Assembly (NCBI GenBank): GCA_964539025.1 | Contig: CAZIFA010000003.1 | Coordinates: forward strand, 62,001 to 126,000 | Length of the DNA stretch: 64,000 nucleotides | Source: Micavibrio_A sp964539025 | GTDB lineage: Bacteria; Pseudomonadota; Alphaproteobacteria; Micavibrionales; Micavibrionaceae | Reading direction: 5' to 3' | Part shown: piece after piece, positions 16,064-23,018 of the stretch | Layout: every line of letters starts with the position of its first letter | Position numbering within the stretch: the first letter of the stretch is position 1 | Translations under genes and position numbers: made by a program | Notes under the pieces: generated by a model | What the model was told of the DNA's origin: nothing | The model's database searches: none | Seen by the model: the letters and a program-made list of their open reading frames with translations, nothing else

Positions 16064-16771
16064 CTAATTCTTTTCACCTTCCTTGCGTAATTCCTCCAAT
16101 CTTTGCGGGCGGCCGCAGCCGTTTTTATAGCGATTATACTGCGCGGAGTTCTTTTCGGCGTAGTCCTGATGATGTTCTTCGGCTTCATAGAACGTTGTCA
16201 TGGGAAGGATTTGCGTGGCGACTTTGCGTTTGTATTTTTTCTCAATTTCCGCGAGCGATGCGCGCGCGAGTTTTTCTTCCTGTGACGAGCTGTAGAAAAT
16301 CGCAGCGATATATTGCGAACCCTTGTCGCAGAATTGCCCTTTGTCATCGAACGGATCGACGTTGCTCCAGAAGATATCGAGCAGTTGTTTGTACGATACG
16401 AGGCGCGGATCGTATGTCACGGCGATGGATTCCTTAAATCCCGTCTTGCCGGATGAGACTTCCTCATATGTCGGGGCCGGTCCCTCGCCGCCCGCATAAC
16501 CGGATGTCACATCGGAGATTCCGGTCTTGTGCGAGAATTCGGATTCCATGCACCAAAAACATCCGCCCGCGAAAACCGCCATAGCATCGGTGGAAACGGG
16601 CACAGGGGTTTTGTCTTCGGCGCGTGTCAGGCCGGGTATGGCGACCAGAAGCAGCATCGTCATTGCGAGCGCAGCGAAGCAATCCATCCTACGGTTTGAC
16701 AACCATAGCAAGATGGATTGCCGCGTCGCCTGCGGCTCCTCGCAATGACGGAATGGGTTAATGTTGGTCAT
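16064..16771 (-). CDS. msrA: Exported peptide-methionine (S)-S-oxide reductase MsrA with a repeat-derived N-terminus
   Basis: MsrA repairs methionine-S-sulfoxide in proteins. The catalytic motif GGCFWCMESEF, the SGYAGGEGPAPTYEEVSSG stretch and the C-terminal NGCGRP cysteine are intact. A hydrophobic segment (LALTM-like repeat end plus MLLLVAIPGLTRAED) resembles a signal peptide, so it should act in the periplasm. I place the start at 16771 because AGGGAAAAG precedes that ATG. With this start, residues 8-38 are encoded entirely by a 93-bp dispersed palindrome (16658-16750) that keeps the frame. Translation could alternatively begin at an ATG inside the repeat (for example the one in DCFAALAMTM), with the palindrome partly in the leader. 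The catalytic assignment is firm; the N-terminus is not. Confidence 0.9.
   Translation of the reverse strand: MTNINPFRHCEEPQATRQSILLWLSNRRMDCFAALAMTMLLLVAIPGLTRAEDKTPVPVSTDAMAVFAGGCFWCMESEFSHKTGISDVTSGYAGGEGPAPTYEEVSSGKTGFKESIAVTYDPRLVSYKQLLDIFWSNVDPFDDKGQFCDKGSQYIAAIFYSSSQEEKLARASLAEIEKKYKRKVATQILPMTTFYEAEEHHQDYAEKNSAQYNRYKNGCGRPQRLEELRKEGEKN
16658..16750. repeat. 93-bp dispersed palindromic repeat inside msrA
   Basis: The ends are perfect 12-bp inverted copies (CGTCATTGCGAG / CTCGCAATGACG), with an inner pair GCAATCCATC / GATGGATTGC. It is exactly 31 codons long and open in the msrA frame. Related sequence (CATTGCGAG...GAAGCAATCC) recurs at 19804-19838 and 19908-19940. Confidence 0.9.
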
Positions 16772-16858
16772 TTTCTTTTCCCTAATCTCAAATCCATTAG
16801 TTCGTTTGTCGTGTTTTGCAGTATCCATTGGTTAATTTTGGTTAGCCAACCAGGTTTT

Positions 16859-17059
16859 TCAAGCCGCGTTTTTGCACACGCCCTCCCCCGCATCCCACGA
16901 ACCGCCGGAATCGATGCAGCGTTCGATGGGCGTTTTGTCGATAGGATCAAGTTTGAACGAGGCGATAAGCGCTGCGAGTATCGCAAGCACAACAAAGCTG
17001 GTCATCAGCGCCACACACAGCCATTTCCAGTAGCGCCAGAAAGCGGATATCAATTTCAT
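16859..17059 (-). CDS. 66-aa single-pass membrane miniprotein
   Basis: The protein has a short basic/aromatic N-terminus (MKLISAFWRYWKW), one transmembrane helix (LCVALMTSFVVLAILAALIA) and a C-terminal tail with a cysteine pair, ERCIDSGGSWDAGEGVCKN. The C-terminal C-x-D-S-G-G-x-W-x(5)-C pattern recurs in small alphaproteobacterial hypothetical proteins, as I remember it; no function is known. A consensus promoter (TTGACA-17-TATAAT) places transcription start at or within a base or two of the ATG, and no Shine-Dalgarno is visible, so the mRNA is probably leaderless. msrA follows 87 bases downstream in the same direction and may share the transcript. Confidence 0.78.
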   Translation of the reverse strand: MKLISAFWRYWKWLCVALMTSFVVLAILAALIASFKLDPIDKTPIERCIDSGGSWDAGEGVCKNAA

Positions 17060-17065
17060 GCGGCC

Positions 17066-17094
17066 ATTATAGGAATTAAATCATAATTTGTCAA
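17066..17094 (-). promoter_or_regulatory. Perfect sigma-70 promoter for the 66-aa membrane miniprotein
   Basis: On the minus strand: TTGACA (17094-17089), a 17-base spacer and TATAAT (17071-17066). Both hexamers are consensus. Predicted +1 falls at about 17059, the A of the start codon. Confidence 0.85.
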
Positions 17095-17105
17095 ACCATC
17101 TTTTC

Positions 17106-17134
17106 TTGACATAATTCATACCTATCCCTATAAA
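17106..17134 (+). promoter_or_regulatory. Sigma-70 promoter for the 246-aa unknown gene
   Basis: TTGACA (17106-17111), a 17-base spacer and TATAAA (17129-17134). It is back to back with the minus-strand promoter, only 11 bases between the two -35 hexamers. Confidence 0.75.
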
Positions 17135-17167
17135 TTCCGCGTCAAAAGCATTGGATTGGAGACGGAT

Positions 17168-17908
17168 ATGGCAAGAGTAAGACTGAGTGATATACATGCA
17201 GCCCGCGAACGCGGAAAACCGCGCGGCCTGCCGAGCGCAATCGTACGGCTTTCCCGGATCGGCGAAATCGCAAACGATGCAGAAGCCTTCGTCGCCAAAA
17301 TCAATCGACCAATACAGGACATTGAAGAACTCAGTTATATGCAAGGCTGCATTGATCAGCCCCTCTTCCCGCTCACCTTCAAACGGATCGAAGATGATGG
17401 CGAAACAGGATTTCAGGTTATCGGCAGATCAAGCATGATCGAAGTCCGCACGGGCGATGCACAAAACAACCCCGAAATCACGTTTTCGATGTTCGTCACC
17501 AAAGAACCGAATGCAGATATCACCGCGCCCGATGCCGAACGCGTTGTATTGGATGAGCGTAAAACCCTTTTCCCCAATGACATCATCAAAGGTAAATTCA
17601 TGGATGAAAAAAAGGAATTCATGACGTTCCAAACTGCCATGATTGCAATGACGTTGTCCGAAGGCGAAACCGCGCAAAACGGACAATACAATGACTGGCC
17701 CGGTTACGGATTTTCACAACAGGTTCTGAAATGCCTGCCCGATAGTTTGAAGCCGCCATATTCTAAGGACGCAATTAAAGGACATGCCATTGAAATCGAT
17801 CAATACCAGATCGATGAACCGCTGTTGCCAAACATCCTGTTCCGCATCGGGCAAGTGCGCAAAGAAACGGTGGCACCCAAACTGATGGAACCGGTTCCAA
17901 CGGTTTAA
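17168..17908 (+). CDS. Unknown 246-aa soluble protein
   Basis: No family is recognised. The start at 17168 is chosen because GGAG lies six bases upstream; an in-frame TTG at 17156 is less likely. The product has a basic N-terminus (MARVRLSDIHAARERGKPRG), no signal peptide, and mixed alpha/beta composition with several negatively charged stretches (DAERVVLDERKTLFPND). It is transcribed from a near-consensus promoter with a ~27-base leader, and the next unknown gene follows 27 bases later, so the two likely form an operon. Function cannot be inferred. Confidence 0.7.
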   Translation: MARVRLSDIHAARERGKPRGLPSAIVRLSRIGEIANDAEAFVAKINRPIQDIEELSYMQGCIDQPLFPLTFKRIEDDGETGFQVIGRSSMIEVRTGDAQNNPEITFSMFVTKEPNADITAPDAERVVLDERKTLFPNDIIKGKFMDEKKEFMTFQTAMIAMTLSEGETAQNGQYNDWPGYGFSQQVLKCLPDSLKPPYSKDAIKGHAIEIDQYQIDEPLLPNILFRIGQVRKETVAPKLMEPVPTV

Positions 17909-17935
17909 AAAGTTATAACGCAAAGGATTGGCGCC

Positions 17936-18745
17936 ATGCATGAAAAAAGTTTCGAACGTTTGTTTAAACCCCAGGACCCCGAGGCCCTGCGACTGTGGCA
18001 AATGGGCATCATGCTGCTGCACCCCGAAAACGTTGCTGAAGCGATCGCCCGCGGCATCGATGTCAACACGCCTATAGGTTCTACAAATGTTATCGGCTCT
18101 CTGCTGGGGCTGCATCGCCCTCTTTATACCGACGACATGACCCCCGATAAAATGGCGAAGAGGACGGCCATCGCCACGATTGTGCGAATGATCTTGAACG
18201 AAGGACCGGATCTTGCGCAAAAAGATTCTTGGGAAATGAGCGATCTCGACCGCGCCATGACGAGATCGCACGATCATGAACTCGCGGCGGACGTCATCAT
18301 CAGCGGGCTCTTGCACCAAGCGCAGGCAGGCCATGATCTTTATGAGCCAGATATGCATGTAATTTTCACCCAACCCGAAATCAGACAGGTGTTGGCCGAT
18401 AAAAGAGCGTCTATGTACACAACCATGCAGCGGGTACACCACGCCGTTCTAACAAAGCTGGCAGAGCCATCGAACCTTGTGGAGCAGACGTTGGTGCAAG
18501 ATCATGCTGACAAGCTTAGCTACTGGATGACGCCATTGGACATGCCCGCGCTCGAAGACCTTCCTGAACCGTCGGAAGAAGCGATAGACTCCATAGAACT
18601 CTTCTTTGCTTCATCCAAGCACATAGAAGGAACTAGGAAGAATACACCCAATGATGCATCGGCGTTAGAAATCGAAAACGATGAAATGCGCAGACATCTG
18701 GCGAATGCAAGACGCGCATCGGCCTTCACGCCGAAAAAGCCGTAG
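17936..18745 (+). CDS. Unknown protein with degenerate ankyrin-like repeats
   Basis: This is a 269-residue soluble protein. The N-terminal half has ankyrin-type spacing: NVAEAIARGIDVNTPIG, then IVRMILNEGPDLAQKDSWEM followed by LDRAMTRSHDHELAADVII. The C-terminal third is acidic and probably disordered (ALEDLPEPSEEAIDSIE) and closes with a charged helix (EIENDEMRRHLANARR). It lies 27 bases downstream of the 246-aa gene and is probably co-transcribed. The role is unknown; ankyrin-like folds usually mean protein binding. Confidence 0.68.
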   Translation: MHEKSFERLFKPQDPEALRLWQMGIMLLHPENVAEAIARGIDVNTPIGSTNVIGSLLGLHRPLYTDDMTPDKMAKRTAIATIVRMILNEGPDLAQKDSWEMSDLDRAMTRSHDHELAADVIISGLLHQAQAGHDLYEPDMHVIFTQPEIRQVLADKRASMYTTMQRVHHAVLTKLAEPSNLVEQTLVQDHADKLSYWMTPLDMPALEDLPEPSEEAIDSIELFFASSKHIEGTRKNTPNDASALEIENDEMRRHLANARRASAFTPKKP

Positions 18746-18803
18746 CCACACGGCAAAGCCAAGCATCAGTTTCGCGCCCATATTACAGGAATATAATCAC
18801 AAT

Positions 18804-18834
18804 TTGTCAAATCTTTAATAATTTGCCATATTAT
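18804..18834 (+). promoter_or_regulatory. Promoter candidate for the Tat-type exported protein gene
   Basis: TTGTCA (18804-18809) and TATTAT (18829-18834) are separated by 19 bases; CATATT at 17 bases is the alternative -10. The region is AT-rich and lies 33 bases before the chosen start. Confidence 0.35.
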
Positions 18835-18866
18835 ACGTCAACGATCGTATTAACATGAGGCGCTTT

Positions 18867-19793
18867 ATGAATAGACGAGATTTGCTCAGATTCGCGTTCG
18901 CCGGTGCCGCAGCCGCCACGGGGACGTCGCTCCTCCTTCAGCCGTTTACCTCCATACCGGAAGAGAAACCGACGGAGTTCGACAAAACGGGTGCCAAAGC
19001 GCCCGATGGCGCAAAATGGGCCATACGGTTCGGCGCGGAACCGATCGACCTGCACATCGCCGATAAAACGATCGGCCTGAGCAAAAAATTCGTTGAAAAA
19101 TCTATGGGTATCACCGCAGGCCCCGGCGGAATTTTCAACCACAATTATATCGAGATCGGAACAATAGGCCCCGACGGCAAATTTGAATCCCGCAAGCGCA
19201 TTCACGGCGTGGGGTTAGATAAGGACGGGAAGATGACGGGAGACGGCAGGCTGGTCGGGCTCGTCATCGATGGCGAGCGCACGAAATTCGAAAACGACCC
19301 GCTGCAAAAAGACGACCCCGGAGCTCACCGCAACCAGTTGCAGCATGCGAACGTAAAAAACCCCGTCATGGGCGGCGATTACACGAAAATCGTCCTCACA
19401 GGATCGGAAGAGCAGATCATGCGGTTATACGCCGATATGGTCAAAGGCACGATCGACATGAACAACCGCGGGCGGCAGGCGATGAGTTTCGGTCTTTTGG
19501 GACAGGAAGCCCCCAACAGCAACAGTTTCAACGGCGCGATGAAACAGATTCTTGCGCGGTCCGTGCATGCTATGGGCCTGAAGATAGAGAACCATGACGC
19601 ATGGGGCATAGACATAGGAAGCACATACGATATGAAGCCGGATGTATCGCCGACGGAGAACATGGACCTTCCCACGCTGCGCGCCCATGTGGATGAGCTG
19701 GAACGCGCGGCGAATGAGCAATTGGAGGGTATACAAAAGGATATGGGAACGAATGTGAAGACTCCAGTGCCCGCGGCAGCGCCCGGGCGATAA
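18867..19793 (+). CDS. Tat-type exported protein of unknown function
   Basis: The chosen start (18867) has GAGG seven bases upstream; an ATG at 18855 is in frame. The N-terminus MNRRDLLRFAFAGAAAATG is a twin-arginine signal, so the folded protein is probably moved to the periplasm. The mature part contains FNHNYIEIGTIGPDG and, 100 residues later, GLLGQEAPNSNSFNGAMKQIL. The NSNSF context resembles the C-terminal Asn/Ser block of some papain-like or amidase-like folds, but I cannot place a catalytic Cys (there is none), so enzymatic activity is doubtful. The C-terminus is Pro/Ala rich. Repeats follow directly downstream. Confidence 0.7.
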   Translation: MNRRDLLRFAFAGAAAATGTSLLLQPFTSIPEEKPTEFDKTGAKAPDGAKWAIRFGAEPIDLHIADKTIGLSKKFVEKSMGITAGPGGIFNHNYIEIGTIGPDGKFESRKRIHGVGLDKDGKMTGDGRLVGLVIDGERTKFENDPLQKDDPGAHRNQLQHANVKNPVMGGDYTKIVLTGSEEQIMRLYADMVKGTIDMNNRGRQAMSFGLLGQEAPNSNSFNGAMKQILARSVHAMGLKIENHDAWGIDIGSTYDMKPDVSPTENMDLPTLRAHVDELERAANEQLEGIQKDMGTNVKTPVPAAAPGR

Positions 19794-19803
19794 GCTGCTT
19801 TTT

Positions 19804-19838
19804 CGTCATTGCGAGACGGTACGGGCTCCGCCGCTATG
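19804..19838. repeat. Fragment of the CATTGCGAG palindromic repeat
   Basis: CGTCATTGCGAGACGG matches the terminal arm of the 93-bp msrA element; the remainder has diverged. It lies 10 bases after the Tat-type protein gene. Confidence 0.6.
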
Positions 19839-19840
19839 GT

Positions 19841-19897
19841 GTCATTCTGAGCGAAGCGAAGAATCTGAGATCCTTCGGACTACGTCCTCAGGATGAC
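19841..19897. repeat. 57-bp palindromic repeat (GTCATTCTGAG type)
   Basis: It starts GTCATTCTGAGCGAAGCG and ends CGTCCTCAGGATGAC, giving imperfect inverted termini with an inner GATCC/AATC section. It is one of four adjacent elements. Confidence 0.7.
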
Positions 19898-19907
19898 AAC
19901 AATTATT

Positions 19908-19940
19908 GTCATTGCGAGGAACAAAGTGACGAAGCAATCC
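19908..19940. repeat. Partial copy of the CATTGCGAG palindromic repeat
   Basis: GTCATTGCGAGG followed by GACGAAGCAATCC repeats one half of the element found in msrA. Confidence 0.65.
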
Positions 19941-19948
19941 AGTTATTT

Positions 19949-20065
19949 GTCATCCCGACCGAAGCGTAGCGCAGCGGAGGGATCTTTCCATGATCGTTGC
20001 GCCAAAGATCCCTCGACTTCCGTCTTCGCCCTGCGTGCTTCGCCGGACAAGACGCTCGGGATGAC
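19949..20065. repeat. 117-bp palindromic repeat (GTCATCCCGA type)
   Basis: It opens GTCATCCCGACCGAAGCG and closes GACGCTCGGGATGAC, with an inner pair GGGATCTTT / AAAGATCCC. It ends nine bases before the stop of the downstream 57-aa gene. Confidence 0.75.
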
Positions 20066-20073
20066 AGGAAGGG

Positions 20074-20247
20074 CTACTTCTTCAACGATTTTATTTCGGC
20101 TTCGAGCGCGGCGATCCGGCGTTCATATTCGATGACTTTCTTTTCGAGAAAACCATCGGCATCGAGGATTTTGTTCACCTTGATCATCTGCTCTTCGAGG
20201 ATGTAGAGGCGTTCTTCTGGCGTGCGGTTGTGGAAATGTTGGGGCAT
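20074..20247 (-). CDS. 57-aa coiled-coil miniprotein
   Basis: The frame reads MPQHFHNRTPEERLYILEEQ and ends in a charged heptad-patterned helix (FLEKKVIEYERRIAALEAEI, then KSLKK). It is soluble and highly helical, and a clear AAGGA sits nine bases before the ATG. The composition, start signal and heptad periodicity support a real gene; I do not recognise a family. Its stop abuts a palindromic repeat and its start is 15 bases from the stop of the HEPN-motif gene, same strand, so it may be the distal gene of an aspS-led transcript. Confidence 0.65.
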   Translation of the reverse strand: MPQHFHNRTPEERLYILEEQMIKVNKILDADGFLEKKVIEYERRIAALEAEIKSLKK

Positions 20248-20262
20248 GGTGTTTTTCCTTAT

Positions 20263-21075
20263 TTAAGCTGCTACATTTTTAATGCCTAATTTTTCTTTTA
20301 AAATCTCAAGATAATTTGCCGCTGAAATCTGTAAAGAATATGCAATGTCATACGTTTCTATAGGTGAGAAGGATATAGATTCACCGATCTTAAAAGTTTT
20401 CGAATACTCAGTAAGCTGCATACAAATATGTGATCCCTTTTTTACCTCCATACCCATTACCAATGGCCTTTCTTCACCACCGTCCGCATCTTTTACAAAA
20501 ATACGAATATACCTCCATATAAAATGCCGCTCGTCTTTACTAAATTCCCTGCCATCAATATTTCTTACAATACCATTACTATGAGAAAAGCAATTTCTAA
20601 TATCCTTCAAACTAGTAATAACCCTCTTATTATCTTTAGCCAGAGAAAGAAAAAAGTCGTCTTCTAATTTTTTAACCTTTGAAAACAACCCTACTGCTTG
20701 AAAGTGTTTGAAGTAATTTTTTTCTTCTAAAGATAAGGCATCAATTAAAATAATGTTTGATGGGACTCTTTTACCATTCAACATGAGAACTAAGCACAAC
20801 CCATCCAAACACAGGGCAAAACTTTCAATACAATCCCGCACCAAATATCTTTGAATAAAATGCTGATATCCTTTGATTATCAGATCTGAGCTATTAGGAC
20901 TTGGCATGTTATAAGTAATGCCATTAGGATTATATATCTCCCACTTTGCAGGAAGGTGAGATTCATTGAGATTACTTGCGATGCATGAAAAATATTTAAC
21001 CCTATTAAAACTTACTTCAAACTGTTTAAAACAATCTTCTATTTGCAAGTTAATGCGGCCAACATTTTCTGTCAT
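20263..21075 (-). CDS. Low-GC unknown protein with HEPN-like R-x4-H motif
   Basis: This 270-residue protein is markedly AT-rich compared with its neighbours, with many Asn, Lys, Ile and Phe codons, suggesting recent acquisition. The helical centre includes a long run IKGYQHFIQRYLVRDCIESF and then ITSLKDIRNCFSHSNGIVR. The RNCFSH hexamer fits the R-x4-6-H signature of HEPN ribonuclease folds, which are common in toxin and phage-defence proteins. No partner antitoxin or nucleotidyltransferase is obvious. The ATG at 21075 overlaps the aspS stop by one base (TGATG), so translation is probably coupled to aspS. The HEPN reading rests on one motif and helical context. Confidence 0.7.
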   Translation of the reverse strand: MTENVGRINLQIEDCFKQFEVSFNRVKYFSCIASNLNESHLPAKWEIYNPNGITYNMPSPNSSDLIIKGYQHFIQRYLVRDCIESFALCLDGLCLVLMLNGKRVPSNIILIDALSLEEKNYFKHFQAVGLFSKVKKLEDDFFLSLAKDNKRVITSLKDIRNCFSHSNGIVRNIDGREFSKDERHFIWRYIRIFVKDADGGEERPLVMGMEVKKGSHICMQLTEYSKTFKIGESISFSPIETYDIAYSLQISAANYLEILKEKLGIKNVAA

Positions 21076-22874
21076 CAAGCAGCCTCAACCTTCTTGGGCA
21101 GGTTGAGTTTTAAGTGCAGGTCTTTGAGCTGTGCCTCGGTGATGTCGCTCGGCGCGTTCATCATCGGGTCTTCGTATTGGCCGTTCATGACGAAGGCGTA
21201 AACTTCGCGCAGGTTCGGTTCATTCGCCAGCAGCATCACAATGCGGTCCACACCGAACGCGCAGCCGCCGTGGGGAGGCGCGCCGTAACGAAACGCGTTG
21301 AGCATACCGCCGAACTTTTTCTCGAGCACTTCCTTGGGATAGCCAGCAATCGCAAAGGCGCGTTCCATGATTTCGGCTTTGTGGTTGCGGATACCACCCG
21401 AGCAGAGTTCATAGCCGTTGCAGACGCAGTCATATTGCGTGGCGAGGACCTTGAGCGGGTCTGGCCCGCCCAGCGCATCGAGGCCGCCTTGGGGCATCGA
21501 GAACGGGTTGTGGGAGAAGTCGATTTTTTGTGCCTTCTCATCAAATTCATACATCGGGAAATCGACGATCCAGAAGAGTTTGAACACGCCCTTCTCACGA
21601 ATATCCATGTCATCGCAGATTTTATCGCGCGCGCGGCCAGCGAATTTCGCGGCTTTTTCTTCTTTATCGCAGACGAAGAAAATCGCATCGCCTTCTTCGA
21701 GGCCGGCGGCCTTGTTCAATTCGGCTTGCGCCTCTGCCGGAACGAATTTGGCGATAGGTCCCTGCCCTGCGCCATCTTTGACCGTGATATAGCCAAGGCC
21801 GACAGCGCCTTCGCCGCGCGCCCAGTCATTGAGTTTGTCGAAGAAGGAGCGCGGACGATCGGCAACCTTCGGTGCGCGGATGGCGCGGACTACGCCGCCT
21901 TTGGCGATCACGCCCTTAAAGGCGTTGAACGTGACGTCATCGCGTTTGAAGACATCCGTGACATCGCAGACGGTGAGTGGGTTTCTAAGGTCGGGTTTGT
22001 CCGAGCCGTATTTGAATATCGCGTCGGCGTATTTCATGTTGGGCAGGAATTCGACGCGGTGCTTGGTTCCTGTGAAATCGTTGAATTCGTTGAAGATGCC
22101 GGAAATGACTTTGGTCATGACGGCGAAAACGTCTTCTTGTTGCACGAAGGACATTTCGACATCGAGTTGGTAGAATTCAGCGAGCCTGTCGGCGCGGCCA
22201 TCTTCATCGCGGAAACACGGTGCGATCTGGAAATAGCGATCAAAGCCCGATACCATCAGCAATTGTTTGAACATCTGCGGCGCTTGCGGCAGCGCGTAGA
22301 ATTTACCGGGGTGCAGGCGCGATGGCACGAGGTAATCACGGGCGCCTTCGGGGGAGCTTGCGGTCAGCAGCGGCGTGTTGAATTCCTGGAAGTCTTCTGC
22401 CCACATCAATTCACGCATTTTTTTGATGACGTTGTTGCGCAGGCGGACGCGGGAATGCATTCCTTCGCGGCGCAGATCGAGATAACGGTATTTGAGGCGG
22501 ACATCTTCGCCCGCGCCATCTTCTTCGGCGACTTGAAAAGGAATTACATCAGCTTGCGATTGAACGGTAATGCTTTTTACCACAACCTCGATTTCACCCG
22601 TTGGCATTTTCGGGTTAATGGTTCCTTCCGCACGATTGATAACTTCACCTTCAATCGTAACTACAGATTCAACCCGGGTGTTAAATTCAACAAGCTTCCC
22701 TACTTCATCATTGGGTTCAATGACACATTGGGTCAGGCCGTAGGTATCGCGCAAATCGATGAACAGAACGCCGCCATGGTCGCGTTTGCGGTGCACCCAG
22801 CCCGAAAGCTTGACCGTCTGGCCGACATGGGATTTACGAAGTTCGCCGCATTTGTGCGTTCTGTAGCTGTGCAT
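21075..22874 (-). CDS. aspS: Aspartyl-tRNA synthetase
   Basis: AspRS charges tRNA-Asp (and often tRNA-Asn in Alphaproteobacteria that use GatCAB). The start MHSYRTHKCGELR is the usual bacterial one and I therefore use 22874, not the longer upstream frame. The 599-residue protein has the OB-fold anticodon domain (VKLSGWVHRKRDHGGVLFID), class II motif 2 (FRDEDGRADRLAEFYQLD), the bacterial GAD insertion (about 300-420), and motif 3 (GGCAFGVDRIVMLL). It is followed by the low-GC HEPN-motif gene with overlapping stop/start. Whether it is discriminating cannot be decided here. Confidence 0.96.
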   Translation of the reverse strand: MHSYRTHKCGELRKSHVGQTVKLSGWVHRKRDHGGVLFIDLRDTYGLTQCVIEPNDEVGKLVEFNTRVESVVTIEGEVINRAEGTINPKMPTGEIEVVVKSITVQSQADVIPFQVAEEDGAGEDVRLKYRYLDLRREGMHSRVRLRNNVIKKMRELMWAEDFQEFNTPLLTASSPEGARDYLVPSRLHPGKFYALPQAPQMFKQLLMVSGFDRYFQIAPCFRDEDGRADRLAEFYQLDVEMSFVQQEDVFAVMTKVISGIFNEFNDFTGTKHRVEFLPNMKYADAIFKYGSDKPDLRNPLTVCDVTDVFKRDDVTFNAFKGVIAKGGVVRAIRAPKVADRPRSFFDKLNDWARGEGAVGLGYITVKDGAGQGPIAKFVPAEAQAELNKAAGLEEGDAIFFVCDKEEKAAKFAGRARDKICDDMDIREKGVFKLFWIVDFPMYEFDEKAQKIDFSHNPFSMPQGGLDALGGPDPLKVLATQYDCVCNGYELCSGGIRNHKAEIMERAFAIAGYPKEVLEKKFGGMLNAFRYGAPPHGGCAFGVDRIVMLLANEPNLREVYAFVMNGQYEDPMMNAPSDITEAQLKDLHLKLNLPKKVEAA

Positions 22875-23018
22875 GGGTACCCTTAACCTTTTTAAAAATA
22901 TGGGGAAATTTATAACGGGCCTGCTGGCTGTACGCAAAGGAAATCAAGCTGTGGAAGGCCAAAAACAGGGGCTGGCGCTCCGGCCCATAATTAAATATGG
23001 TAAGTACGGTTACTATGT

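Noticed and set aside
17714..18442. 242-codon minus-strand frame antisense to the ankyrin-like gene
   Set aside because: It runs antisense to two plausible genes with good starts and has a His/Arg-rich shadow composition.
21114..22886. 590-codon open frame on the plus strand antisense to aspS
   Set aside because: It mirrors the aspS gene, lacks a ribosome site and any recognisable protein motif; its length reflects codon bias of the real gene.
22875..22937. N-terminal 21-residue extension of AspRS
   Set aside because: All AspRS proteins I know begin near MHSYRTH; the extension has no similarity and no ribosome site.
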